DNA from: Spirosoma agri
GTDB taxonomy: Bacteria > Bacteroidota > Bacteroidia > Cytophagales > Spirosomataceae
Assembly: GCF_010747415.1 (NCBI RefSeq)
Contig: NZ_JAAGNZ010000001.1
Location: 2,418,001-2,482,000 of the forward strand
Direction of reading: 5' to 3'
DNA length: 64,000 bases
The notes beneath the pieces were generated by a model that saw only the letters and a program-made list of their open reading frames with translations, had not been told where the DNA came from and made no database searches. The translations under genes were made by a program, and so were the position numbers. Position 1 is the stretch's first letter. Every line of letters starts with the position of its first letter. Below, in pieces: positions 1 through 8,933 of this stretch.

Positions 1-1716
1 TGTGATGCGGGTTCGGGCGGCCTGTAAAATGCCGAAGGCCAGGCTGTTCAGCCGTTTCAACTCATCGTTCGAGCCGTGTCTTGATGTGGCAAGCATAATG
101 CCATCGCCAAGTCCGTCGATCAGTAAGCCACCCACGTCAGTTGCCGCATACAACGGTACATCGTCGTCCGGCACCGTTGGGTAGCCACGCTGGATGACTA
201 CAGGCGTAGTCAGCTGTTGGTTCATAAGCTCGACAACCAACCGACGCAGCTCAGGCATGGCATGGGCATTCTCGGTCGAAATGACCAGCACAACGGTCTT
301 GTCCGACCGCAGCATAGTCAGTAGCTCACTGGACAGATCGGCCAGCGTTGCGCGTATGAAATTCAGGCGACTGTGCCGTTTTTCACCCGTCGATTGCGCC
401 GATACATAATCGGGCGCTGTCAGCAGCGGGAACGCGTTGATCTGATCGGAACTGGTTTGCCAAACGGCGAAATCCTGAATTTCCTTCAGACCGTTGGGTA
501 ACATGAACTGCGCCGGATGCGAACCCGTGTAGATATAATCAGCACCGAGGTCATTCATACGCCATTTGTCTGGCACGGGCAGGTAAAAATGACCAACCGG
601 ATGCAGCACCTCGTGGTCCGTTACGGGCGTCTGGCTAAAGTCGGCAATGACGCGCGGCACGTTCTGGCCCCCAAAATTTCCGACCTCATGCGTTGCCCGA
701 CGACTGTATTGAAAGGGATTGATCGGATAAGTGGTGATGGCTGGAATTGGCGTGCTACTGGCAGCCCGATTCGTATAGCGGTCGATCAACGCCTGGGCAA
801 CGGGAGCTTCACGCTCTGGTTCTTCGGTCAGTGATACACGAACCGTGTCGCCGATACCATCTTCGAGCAACGTGCCGATACCCAGCGCCGATTTGATCCG
901 ACCGTCTTCGGCTTCACCCGCTTCCGTCACGCCGAGGTGCAACGGGTACGGTTTCAGGCCTTCTTCGTCCAGGCGCTGCACCAGCAGGCGGTAGGCTTGC
1001 ACCATCACCTGCGGGTTGCTCGACTTCATCGACAGAACGATGTTATAATACTGTTCTTCTTCGCAAATCCGGAGGAATTCCAGCGCTGATTCCACCATGC
1101 CGACGGGTGTGTCACCGTAACGACTCAGAATGCGGTCAGACAACGAACCGTGATTAGTGCCAATTCGCATGGCCGTTCCGTATTCTTTACAAATACGAAT
1201 CAGCGGCAAAAATTTAGCCCGGATTCGCTCCAGTTCGGCGGCATAGGCTGCGTCGGTATAGTCAATAAATTCGAATCGCTTGCGATCGGCGTAATTGCCG
1301 GGGTTGATCCTGACTTTCTCCACAATACGGGCTGCCAGTTCAGCGGCATTGGGCGTGAAGTGAATATCGGCTACCAATGGTGTTGTATAGCCACGCGCCC
1401 GAAGTTCCTTGCGAATATTTTCCAGATTCTGCGCTTCCTTCACACTCGGAGCCGTAATACGGATGTATTCACAACCCGCTTCGATCATTCGGATACTCTG
1501 CTCCACGGAGCCTTTGGTATCCATTGTATCAATGGTGGTCATCGACTGAACCCGAATCGGAAAGTCTGATCCCATTGGCACATCACCAATGGTAACCGTA
1601 CTGGTTTTCCGTCGGATGTAGCGGATTAGCGAAGGGGTGTACAGCGTTGATGAAGTAAGTTGCTCCGGCGTATCGGTAGCCGTCGAAATAGAGGGGGTAA
1701 GCAGCGAATCGAGCAT
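1..1716 (-). CDS. ispG: 4-hydroxy-3-methylbut-2-enyl diphosphate synthase (IspG/GcpE), 3' end cut by window
   Basis: Cytoplasmic iron-sulfur enzyme of the MEP isoprenoid pathway, making HMBPP from methylerythritol cyclodiphosphate. The frame is open from an ATG at 1714-1716 to the left edge, giving 572 residues. The N-terminus reads into TVTIGDVPMGSDFPIRVQSM, the typical start of the IspG TIM barrel. The visible part is too long for a short E. coli-type enzyme (about 370 residues), so this is the large form with an inserted central domain found in Bacteroidota, chlamydiae and plants. The last visible stretch contains GLLIDGLGDGI, which precedes the C-terminal 4Fe-4S domain; the cluster cysteines lie outside the window. 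A TAnnTTTG element sits about 45 bases upstream. Start choice is supported by the lack of a family match further upstream. Confidence 0.93.
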   Translation of the reverse strand, partial: MLDSLLTPSISTATDTPEQLTSSTLYTPSLIRYIRRKTSTVTIGDVPMGSDFPIRVQSMTTIDTMDTKGSVEQSIRMIEAGCEYIRITAPSVKEAQNLENIRKELRARGYTTPLVADIHFTPNAAELAARIVEKVRINPGNYADRKRFEFIDYTDAAYAAELERIRAKFLPLIRICKEYGTAMRIGTNHGSLSDRILSRYGDTPVGMVESALEFLRICEEEQYYNIVLSMKSSNPQVMVQAYRLLVQRLDEEGLKPYPLHLGVTEAGEAEDGRIKSALGIGTLLEDGIGDTVRVSLTEEPEREAPVAQALIDRYTNRAASSTPIPAITTYPINPFQYSRRATHEVGNFGGQNVPRVIADFSQTPVTDHEVLHPVGHFYLPVPDKWRMNDLGADYIYTGSHPAQFMLPNGLKEIQDFAVWQTSSDQINAFPLLTAPDYVSAQSTGEKRHSRLNFIRATLADLSSELLTMLRSDKTVVLVISTENAHAMPELRRLVVELMNQQLTTPVVIQRGYPTVPDDDVPLYAATDVGGLLIDGLGDGIMLATSRHGSNDELKRLNSLAFGILQAARTRIT

Positions 1717-1759
1717 ACGGGTATCGGCAGAGCCGTTTGACACAGACGTTTGCCGAAGA

Positions 1760-1787
1760 CAAAGGTACGGAAAAGGAGTCTTCCAAA
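1760..1787 (-). promoter_or_regulatory. Probable ispG promoter
   Basis: On the minus strand TACCTTTG (1760-1767) fits the Bacteroidota -7 consensus TAnnTTTG, and TTTG lies upstream at 1784-1787. The 16-base spacer is shorter than the usual 19 or so. The expected transcript start near 1753 leaves a leader of roughly 37 bases before the ispG ATG. Confidence 0.45.
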
Positions 1788-2013
1788 CATGGTGTCTGTT
1801 TGTCTGGAAAACGTTAGTGCATAGATAAATGTTCGCTTCGTTTCTGCCACCAGTGCATTATCTTCTACCTGATAGTGAGACTAGTTAAGTAAAATTTAAT
1901 AAACATTTTCCAGCTTGTGCAGGTTGAATTGGCGATAAACGAAAGTCGCACTAGGCACACAACCTGTGCTGACAAACGGAAACACAACCTGTCATTTACT
2001 AAAAATTAACGGT

Positions 2014-2346
2014 ATGAAAGCTAAATTACTAAGTGCGTTTGCACTCGTTCTGATGCTTACTGTCGGCGCTTATGCCCAGGACAGTACAGCGATGAGTAAG
2101 AAAGAGATGCGTAAGATGGAGAAAGCGGAACGCAAAGCCCGTCTGAAAGAAGACATGAAAAACACCGGTCAAAGCATTGGCGAGACGGCTACCGAAGTCG
2201 GTCAGGGCGCAAAGCGGAAGGCAAAAGTAGCTGGTGAAGCCATCAGCAACGGAGCCAACAAAGTTGGTGATGCAGTTACCAACGAAGTCGATAAAGTAAA
2301 GGCAAAGCGTGATTCATCGCGTGCTGCCAAGCGTGATTCGCTGTAG
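2014..2346 (+). CDS. Small secreted Lys/Ala-rich helical protein
   Basis: A 110-residue protein with a clear signal peptide (MKAKLLSAFALVLMLTVGAYAQ) followed by a charged region rich in Lys, Ala, Glu and Asp. The mature part looks like one long amphipathic helix, with repeated patterns such as GETATEVGQGAKRKAKVAGEA reminiscent of LEA-like or YtxH-like stress proteins. No enzymatic motif is visible. The in-frame ATG at 1966 would put 16 residues in front of the signal peptide, so the ATG at 2014 is preferred. It stands alone between ispG and an acyltransferase gene, both on the other strand, and is closed by a strong terminator hairpin. The function is unknown; a periplasmic stress or envelope role is only a guess. 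Confidence 0.75.
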   Translation: MKAKLLSAFALVLMLTVGAYAQDSTAMSKKEMRKMEKAERKARLKEDMKNTGQSIGETATEVGQGAKRKAKVAGEAISNGANKVGDAVTNEVDKVKAKRDSSRAAKRDSL

Positions 2347-2368
2347 TCGTTCGCTTACTTAGCTGTTC

Positions 2369-2410
2369 ATGAAAAAGTCGCCCAATATCACTGTTGGGCG
2401 ACTTTTTCAT
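2369..2410 (+). terminator. Strong intrinsic terminator hairpin
   Basis: Perfect 17-bp stem (2369-2385 with 2394-2410) around an 8-base loop, with A-run and T-run flanks. It lies 23 bases after the small secreted protein gene and between convergent genes, so it could stop transcription from both sides. Confidence 0.85.
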
Positions 2411-2513
2411 TTATGGATGAAGACAGTTTAACGGAGGTTGCAGGATTTTATCGTTTTACGCATTGCTTGTCATTTAGCGAACAGACACTGCATTGCCTAC
2501 ACGGTACGTTTGT

Positions 2514-3386
2514 TCAATCCAGTTTGGCGCTGATTTTGGGGTATTTGCCACGCCAGTGCTTCCACCGTTTATGCGACCAGAGCCAGTCGGAAGGGTAGTT
2601 ACGAATGGTTTCTTCCAGTAGGTCGCGGTAGTTTTCCAGAATAGCGCCCGGCGGCAGCGTCGTGTAGGGCGGCTCGCCGATAAGGGTGAAAGTAACTTCA
2701 TAATAGCCGCGCCGGATTCGTCTCAGCTGCGTATAAAAAACGGGTAGCTGCCGGCTGCGGGCCAATCGCTCTGTGCCGGGATAGAAAGGCGTATCCTGAT
2801 GCAGGAAATCCGTCCAGTAAGCTTGTTCCGGCACGTCGGGGACCTGATCGGCTACGAGGGCAATGATGCGCGGTGTACCTTTCTGGGCAACCATCCGGCG
2901 AGGCAACGTATTCATTGGCACAGGCACCGCGCCGAAACTGGATCGCACCGTACGCATGAGTTGCTCGAAAAAAGGACTGTTCAGCGTTTTGTAGATACTA
3001 TCGGTCGGCATACCGTACAGCACCGAAGCCGACGGAATCCACTCCCAGTTGCTACTGTGTGAGGCCATCCCGATCACAGCCTGACCCGCTTTCAATCGAT
3101 CTTGTACCAGCTCGGCATTAGTAAAGAGCACCCGCTGACGCAATTCGCTGGCCGAAAAGGAGGGCATTTTAATGGTTTCAACGATCAGATCGGTTAAGTT
3201 TCGATAAAACCCCTTGGTAATGCGTTGAATGTCAGCGGGCGTTTTTTCCGGGAAGGACAAGCGAAGGTTATTGACCACTACCTGACGCCGGTAACGCACG
3301 ATATAGAACAAGAGAACGTACAAAAAATCGGCCAGCCCGTAAAGTAACCCTAGTGGCAGACGCGACAAGAATCGAAAGAAGATCAT
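2514..3386 (-). CDS. Lysophospholipid/lipid A acyltransferase, LpxL/HtrB family
   Basis: A 290-residue membrane-associated acyltransferase of the lipid A biosynthesis lauroyl/myristoyl transferase family. It transfers an acyl chain to a lipid acceptor at the inner face of the cytoplasmic membrane. The N-terminus has a hydrophobic anchor (about residues 5-31). The catalytic HX4E motif is seen as HSSNWE at residues 110-115. Length is usual for the family (290-310). It is divergent from the WbqC-like gene with 69 bases between them. Whether the acceptor is lipid A or another aminolipid cannot be told from sequence alone. Confidence 0.88.
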   Translation of the reverse strand: MIFFRFLSRLPLGLLYGLADFLYVLLFYIVRYRRQVVVNNLRLSFPEKTPADIQRITKGFYRNLTDLIVETIKMPSFSASELRQRVLFTNAELVQDRLKAGQAVIGMASHSSNWEWIPSASVLYGMPTDSIYKTLNSPFFEQLMRTVRSSFGAVPVPMNTLPRRMVAQKGTPRIIALVADQVPDVPEQAYWTDFLHQDTPFYPGTERLARSRQLPVFYTQLRRIRRGYYEVTFTLIGEPPYTTLPPGAILENYRDLLEETIRNYPSDWLWSHKRWKHWRGKYPKISAKLD

Positions 3387-3455
3387 TCGTAATAAATTGG
3401 CTATCCCGATTCAAAATGGCGGTTTTGCCTCAGCGATACCGAGAAAATTAAAAAT

Positions 3456-4163
3456 TTGAAAAATCAGTTGGTGGTATTGTTTTTTTGCCTTACTTGTGAA
3501 CAGATACGTTTGTTGTTATTGGAAAAGTACCAGCCCCAGCCTGATCCGACCGAGTTACTCGTTGAATTACACTATTTGCCTTGTCTGGATTATGTGTCAG
3601 GGTTAGTACAGTTTCAGCGGGTGCGGCTGGAAGCTAATGAACATTACCAGAAGCAAAGTTACAGAAATCGCTGCTACGTTCTGACAGCAAATAAAGTGGA
3701 TACCCTAACCGTGCCGGTGCACCAGGGGACCCATCACCTTCCCATCCGGGAGCTACGGGTGGACAATGGGCAGCCCTGGCAACAACATCACTGGCGGTGT
3801 CTGCAATCAGCTTACAGTAAAGCACCGTTTTTTGAGTTCTATGCACCCGAGTTCGAGCGGGTTTACCAGCAGAACTGGACATTTCTGTTCGACCTGAATG
3901 TCGAGGTGCTGACAATTTGTCTGAATCTATTGCGGGTGAAGGTGGACGTGAACCTGACAGAATGGTACGAGAAAGAACCGACAGTCGGCTTATTTGACGT
4001 TCGTTCAACGATAAATCCACGGAATAGGCTAGAATCGTATGTATTCTACCAGCCGAAACCGTATCAGCAGAACTTTGGCTTTGATTTTGCACCAAACCTG
4101 AGTATAATAGACCTATTATTCTGCCAAGGACCACTGGCGACGGAGTTTTTAAGTTTGAAATGA
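3456..4163 (+). CDS. WbqC-like family protein
   Basis: A 235-residue protein resembling the WbqC family (Pfam WbqC). Visible family features are the LVELHYLPCLDYVSGL segment, a following QFQRVRLEANEHYQKQSYRNR stretch split across the conserved basic region, and a C-terminal end with the LLFCQGP motif. WbqC proteins often sit in O-antigen or cell-surface gene clusters but have no firmly known reaction. The start is uncertain: the frame opens with TTG at 3456 and has no in-frame ATG before the conserved block, so one of several TTG or GTG codons must be used. Homologues usually begin just before the LVELHYLP block, so the first 30 or so residues may not be translated. Confidence 0.75.
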   Translation: MKNQLVVLFFCLTCEQIRLLLLEKYQPQPDPTELLVELHYLPCLDYVSGLVQFQRVRLEANEHYQKQSYRNRCYVLTANKVDTLTVPVHQGTHHLPIRELRVDNGQPWQQHHWRCLQSAYSKAPFFEFYAPEFERVYQQNWTFLFDLNVEVLTICLNLLRVKVDVNLTEWYEKEPTVGLFDVRSTINPRNRLESYVFYQPKPYQQNFGFDFAPNLSIIDLLFCQGPLATEFLSLK

Positions 4164-4311
4164 TTTACAGTTTTTGGGTGTTATAGTAGTATAAAATCAC
4201 CCGAAAACGTACGCACCAATAACTACGAAACTGGTCTGCTGGCAGGAGTGAACAAATCCTTAAAACTCTTCGTTAAGCCAGTATACGCTTACCCAAGGAG
4301 ACCCCAAGCGA

Positions 4312-6843
4312 ATGGAAGCAAAATTCTCAAACCGCGTCAAGGAAGTCATCACGCTGAGTCGGGAGGAAGCCTTACGCTTAGGCCATGACTACATCGGAAC
4401 CGAACATCTGCTATTAGGCATGATTCGTGAGGGCGAGGGTGTGGCCGTTGGTCTACTGAAAAAACTCGGTATTTCGCTCGACGAACTCCGGGTCACTATT
4501 GAACAGGCAACGAAAGGAACGGCGACCAACAATGTGAAAAATCTGGCGAACATTCCTCTGACCCGTCAGTCGGAGAAGACGCTGAAAATCACATATTTAG
4601 AAGCAAAGATTTTCAAAAGCCCACTCATCGGAACGGAGCATTTGTTGCTGTCGATTCTGCGCGATGAAGACAATGTCGCCACGCAGATTCTCAACAAGTT
4701 CAATGTCAATTACGAAGTTATTAAAGAAATGCTCGAATATCAGTCTTCGGGAAGCCGTCCAGTGATGGGCCCCGAAACCGACGACGACGACAACGATCGG
4801 GGCATGTTCGGTGGTAGCGGCAATGCGGGTTCCGGTAAAGATCCAAAAGGTTCTGAGAAATCGAGAACACCTGTTCTTGACAACTTTGGCCGGGATCTAA
4901 CTAAGCTCGCTGAGGTCGGTAAACTGGACCCCATCGTCGGTCGCGAAAAAGAAATTGAGCGTGTGGCCCAGATCCTGAGCCGCCGGAAGAAAAACAATCC
5001 GATCCTCATTGGTGAGCCGGGCGTTGGTAAAACGGCCATTGCCGAAGGACTTGCGCTCCGGATTGTGCAGAAAAAGGTATCGCGGGTACTCTTCGGGAAA
5101 CGCGTCGTTACCCTTGACCTCGCATCGCTTGTGGCTGGTACGAAATACCGTGGTCAGTTCGAAGAGCGGATGAAGGCGGTGATGAACGAACTGGAGAAAT
5201 CGCCCGAAGTTATTCTGTTTATCGATGAGCTGCACACCATCGTTGGTGCGGGTGGTGCGTCAGGTTCGCTCGATGCGTCGAACATGTTCAAACCAGCGTT
5301 AGCGCGGGGCGATATTCAATGCATTGGTGCCACGACATTAGACGAGTATCGCCAGTACATTGAGAAAGATGGTGCGTTGGCCCGTCGTTTCCAGATGGTG
5401 ATGGTTGATGCCACGTCAATTGACGAAACCATCGAAATCCTGAACAACATCAAGGATAAATACGAGGATCACCACCACGTCAATTACACCAAAGAAGCCA
5501 TCGAGGCCGCGGTGAAATTGTCAGAACGGTATATATCGGATCGATTCCTGCCTGATAAAGCCATTGACGTAATGGATGAAGTTGGCGCTCGTGTGCACAT
5601 CTCGAACATCACGGTTCCCGAAGATATCCTGAAGCTCGAAGAGCAGATCGAGAATATCAAAAAGGAGAAAAACCAGGTTGTCAAGAGCCAGAAGTACGAA
5701 GAAGCCGCTCAGCTCCGTGACAAAGAAAAGCGCCTGATCGACCAACTCGACCGTGCCAAGCAGGCATGGGAAGAGGATACCAAGAAGCGTCGCTACACGG
5801 TCAACGAAGAAAACGTTGCTGAAGTCGTCGCGATGATGACGGGTATTCCGGTGACAAGTGTCTCCAACGACGAAGGCAAGAAACTGATCAACATGGGCGA
5901 TGAGCTGAAAGGCCGGGTAATCGGTCAGCAGTCAGCCATCGACAAATTGGTAAAAGCCATTCAGCGGACACGCGTTGGTCTGAAAGATCCGAAGAAACCA
6001 ATTGGTTCGTTCATCTTCCTGGGCCCAACCGGGGTTGGTAAGACGGAGCTTGCCAAAGTATTGGCTACCTATCTATTCGACAAGGACGATGCGCTGGTAC
6101 GGATCGATATGTCGGAATACATGGAGAAATTCAGCGTTAGCCGACTCGTTGGTGCACCTCCAGGCTACGTAGGTTACGAAGAAGGTGGTCAGTTGACCGA
6201 AAAAATTCGTCGGAAGCCATACAGCGTAGTACTGCTTGACGAAATCGAAAAAGCGCACCCTGATGTGTTCAACATCCTGCTGCAAGTGCTTGACGATGGT
6301 ATCCTGACCGATGGCCTGGGTCGTCGGGTGGATTTCCGGAATACGATCATCATCATGACCTCGAACATTGGGGTACGTGACCTGAAAGATTTCGGTGCTG
6401 GTATCGGTTTCGCGACGAAAAAGTCGGCTGAAACGCAGGACGATCTGATGAAGAATACGATTCAGAGTGCACTGCGCAAAGCGTTCTCGCCCGAGTTCCT
6501 GAACCGTCTGGACGACGTGATTGTGTTTAACTCGCTGCAACGCGAAGACATTCACAAGATCATTGACCTGATGCTGGGTAAACTCCTGGGCCGCGTAACC
6601 AACCTGGGTTACACTGTCGAACTGAGCGAGAAGGCAAAAGACTTCTTATCGGAGAAAGGATATGATCCTCAGTATGGTGCCCGTCCGTTGAGCCGTGCCA
6701 TCCAGCGTTATCTCGAAGATCCCGTCGCAGAAGAAATTCTGAAAGGCGAACTGAAAGAAGGTGATATTATTATGGCCGACTACAGTGGTGAAGGCGAGTT
6801 GCTGACTATCTCGGTGAAAAAACAGGAAACTGTGGTCGAGTAA
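4312..6843 (+). CDS. clpC: ATP-dependent Clp protease ATP-binding subunit ClpC
   Basis: An 843-residue Hsp100 unfoldase that feeds substrates to ClpP. Domains in order: Clp_N double repeat (about 1-145), an acidic Gly/Ser linker (150-185), first AAA+ with Walker A GEPGVGKT (234-241) and Walker B ending DE at 306-307, a UVR/coiled-coil segment (about 440-485, KYEEAAQLRDKEKR) that marks ClpC rather than ClpB, second AAA+ with Walker A GPTGVGKT (571-578), and the C-terminal small domain. An AAGGAG ribosome-binding site lies 11 bases before the ATG. It stands as a single transcription unit and ends in a perfect terminator hairpin. Bacteroidota ClpC generally acts in protein quality control. Confidence 0.96.
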   Translation: MEAKFSNRVKEVITLSREEALRLGHDYIGTEHLLLGMIREGEGVAVGLLKKLGISLDELRVTIEQATKGTATNNVKNLANIPLTRQSEKTLKITYLEAKIFKSPLIGTEHLLLSILRDEDNVATQILNKFNVNYEVIKEMLEYQSSGSRPVMGPETDDDDNDRGMFGGSGNAGSGKDPKGSEKSRTPVLDNFGRDLTKLAEVGKLDPIVGREKEIERVAQILSRRKKNNPILIGEPGVGKTAIAEGLALRIVQKKVSRVLFGKRVVTLDLASLVAGTKYRGQFEERMKAVMNELEKSPEVILFIDELHTIVGAGGASGSLDASNMFKPALARGDIQCIGATTLDEYRQYIEKDGALARRFQMVMVDATSIDETIEILNNIKDKYEDHHHVNYTKEAIEAAVKLSERYISDRFLPDKAIDVMDEVGARVHISNITVPEDILKLEEQIENIKKEKNQVVKSQKYEEAAQLRDKEKRLIDQLDRAKQAWEEDTKKRRYTVNEENVAEVVAMMTGIPVTSVSNDEGKKLINMGDELKGRVIGQQSAIDKLVKAIQRTRVGLKDPKKPIGSFIFLGPTGVGKTELAKVLATYLFDKDDALVRIDMSEYMEKFSVSRLVGAPPGYVGYEEGGQLTEKIRRKPYSVVLLDEIEKAHPDVFNILLQVLDDGILTDGLGRRVDFRNTIIIMTSNIGVRDLKDFGAGIGFATKKSAETQDDLMKNTIQSALRKAFSPEFLNRLDDVIVFNSLQREDIHKIIDLMLGKLLGRVTNLGYTVELSEKAKDFLSEKGYDPQYGARPLSRAIQRYLEDPVAEEILKGELKEGDIIMADYSGEGELLTISVKKQETVVE

Positions 6844-6863
6844 GACGTATAGATTTCAATGAG

Positions 6864-6900
6864 AAAAAGCCTCCCAACTGTGAAGTTGGGAGGCTTTTTT
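6864..6900 (+). terminator. clpC terminator
   Basis: Perfect 16-bp stem (6864-6879 with 6884-6899) with a GTGA loop and a T-run, 20 bases after the clpC stop. Confidence 0.9.
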
Positions 6901-6976
6901 TGTAACGCGGACATTCTGTCCGCACAACCTCTGAATAGAAATACTGCACCTATACGGACAGGATGTCCGCGTTACA
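6901..6976. repeat. Nested inverted repeat overlapping a stop codon
   Basis: 22-base arms (6901-6922 and 6955-6976) match with one G-T type mismatch across a 32-base spacer. Each arm also contains its own palindrome (GCGGACA-3 nt-TGTCCGC on the left). The right arm covers the stop codon (6972-6974) of the convergent GMC oxidoreductase gene. It follows the clpC terminator without a gap. The form fits a REP-like interspersed element. Confidence 0.75.
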
Positions 6977-8726
6977 GACTTTTCTGCTTCACCTGGTCGA
7001 TCAAATATTCCGAAGTGCGCATGGCACTGGCCAAAATGGTCCAGGTTACGTTCTTGTCACCCTGCGAAACGAATGGGGCCGCGTCGACAACGAATAGGTT
7101 TTTTACGTCATGTGCCTGTTGGTATTTATTCAGGGCAGATGTTTGCGGGTCATTGCCCATACGGACCGTACCGACTTCGTGAATAATTCGACCAGGAGCC
7201 GCCAGTCCGTAGCCATGAGCCGTGTCAGGGCCCGGTTTCGGTCCGAGTGCGATACCCCCCATTGAGTGGATAATTTCCTCGAACGTATCCTGCATGTGTT
7301 TGGCCTGTTTTACTTCATAATCGGACCATTTGTAATTGAACCGAAGCACCGGAATGCCGTATTTATCAACAGCGTTTGGATCGATTTCGCAGTAGTTACT
7401 GGCTAAGGGGACCGGCTCCCCCCGTCCCGACATGCTGATGTAAGCACCGAAGAAACGGCGGTAGTCGTCTTTCAGCCCCTTGCCGTAGCCACCAGCCGTT
7501 TTCATTTTGCCATCGCGACCAGGAATTGTGCCATTGAGGGATTCAACTCCACCACCAAAACCGTAACCCGGCATGCCCATGCCGCCACCGTATTCGATGT
7601 GATAGCCACGCGGAAAATCTAACTTCTTGTTATCCAGCCACCACGGTGTAAAGACGTGCATACCGCCCACGCCATCTTCGTTATAGCGCTTGCGGTCCAT
7701 CAAGGCTGGTATAAAGCCCGAACGGCTGGCCCCCGTTGAGTCATTGAGGTACTTGCCGACAACACCACTGCTGTTGGCCAGTCCATCCGGAAAACGGCTC
7801 GATTTGGAGTTGAGCAGAATTCGGGCTGACTCGCAGGTACTCGCTCCCAGCATGACGGCTTTAGCTCGTACGGTCATTTCCTGCATCGTGCGGGTATCTA
7901 CGTAGCTGATGCCCGTTGCTAATCCCGTTTGTGAATCAGTGAGCACTTCGCGGGCCATAGCCCCGTTAATGAGTGTCACGTTGCCGGTTTTGACCGCTGG
8001 AATACACAAAACGGACGAGGCTGAAAAATCGGCGTAAGCCTGACAACCCCGGTTGCACTGGTGGCAGTAAAAACAGGAGCCCCGTTCGTTGTTGATCGGT
8101 TTTGTCAGAATGCTCAGGCGCGAAGGAATGACTGGAATGCCGATACTTCGGGCCCCCTTCCGGATCATTAATTCATGCAGACGCGGTTTGGGTGGTGGCA
8201 GAAATATACCATCCGGCTCGTTGGGAAAATTTTCGACCGAGCCAAAGACACCGATCAGTTTGTCAACCCGATCGTAAAAGGGTTTGAGATCATCGTAACT
8301 GATCGGCCAGTCGTCGCCCACGCCCGACAGCGAACGACGCCGAAAATCGTCGGGCCCGAAGCGCATCGAGATACGTCCCCAGTGGTTGGTTCGTCCGCCA
8401 AGCATCCGGGAACGGAACCAGTGAAACTCGGTTCCTGACTTTGCCGAATAGGGTTCTCCGTCAATATCCCAACCTCCCCAGGCCGCGTCGAAGTCGCCAC
8501 CCGAGCGTGCGGCTGTGCTGGCACCGCGACGGGGTGATTCCCACGGCCATTTTAATTGCGTAATGTACTTTGGATCGGCAGGATCGTAATAGCCACCGGC
8601 TTCGAGCAACACAACTTTGGCACCGGCTTTTGCCAGCATATACGCAGCCATGCCGCCCCCTGCGCCCGAACCCACGATGGCAACATCGTAGACAAGGGGA
8701 GGCTTTTTAAGTTGAGGAATATCCAT
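6972..8726 (-). CDS. GMC-family FAD oxidoreductase (choline/gluconate/sugar dehydrogenase type)
   Basis: A 584-residue flavoenzyme of the glucose-methanol-choline family that oxidises an alcohol or sugar hydroxyl. The dinucleotide-binding GSGAGGG is at 19-25, followed by an acidic VVLLEAGG strand end. The C-terminal GMC domain shows HEVGTVRMG and a final NVTW, which carry the conserved catalytic His and Asn. A Cys cluster CxxCxxCxxxC at residues 218-228 recalls the iron-sulfur site of FAD-dependent glucose dehydrogenase alpha subunits. The ATG at 8726 is preferred over an upstream TTG at 8753. No gamma subunit or cytochrome gene, frequent partners of this type, lies next to it. There is no evident signal peptide. 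Substrate unknown. Confidence 0.88.
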   Translation of the reverse strand: MDIPQLKKPPLVYDVAIVGSGAGGGMAAYMLAKAGAKVVLLEAGGYYDPADPKYITQLKWPWESPRRGASTAARSGGDFDAAWGGWDIDGEPYSAKSGTEFHWFRSRMLGGRTNHWGRISMRFGPDDFRRRSLSGVGDDWPISYDDLKPFYDRVDKLIGVFGSVENFPNEPDGIFLPPPKPRLHELMIRKGARSIGIPVIPSRLSILTKPINNERGSCFYCHQCNRGCQAYADFSASSVLCIPAVKTGNVTLINGAMAREVLTDSQTGLATGISYVDTRTMQEMTVRAKAVMLGASTCESARILLNSKSSRFPDGLANSSGVVGKYLNDSTGASRSGFIPALMDRKRYNEDGVGGMHVFTPWWLDNKKLDFPRGYHIEYGGGMGMPGYGFGGGVESLNGTIPGRDGKMKTAGGYGKGLKDDYRRFFGAYISMSGRGEPVPLASNYCEIDPNAVDKYGIPVLRFNYKWSDYEVKQAKHMQDTFEEIIHSMGGIALGPKPGPDTAHGYGLAAPGRIIHEVGTVRMGNDPQTSALNKYQQAHDVKNLFVVDAAPFVSQGDKNVTWTILASAMRTSEYLIDQVKQKSL

Positions 8727-8933
8727 CGAGAATGAAGAGTTAAGGAAAGTCAATAACCGGATCGGTCAATGTACCTGAAAGTCAGAGTAAGCGTGCGTTT
8801 ACTGCTTTAGACAAAAGTTGGAAGGAAGCGAACGGAAACAGGAGTAACACTGAACAGGCGGATGCCCTCAACAAAAAAAGACCGAACGTTTTCGATCGGT
8901 CCTGGATAGTTACTAAATGAAGCTATCGATTGA

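Noticed and set aside
517-1569. Plus-strand frames across the first 1.6 kb
   Set aside because: They are antisense to ispG, whose protein sequence matches the family throughout.
6901-6976. Palindromic repeats as a CRISPR array
   Set aside because: Only two arms with no regular spacers; all palindromes in the window are isolated.
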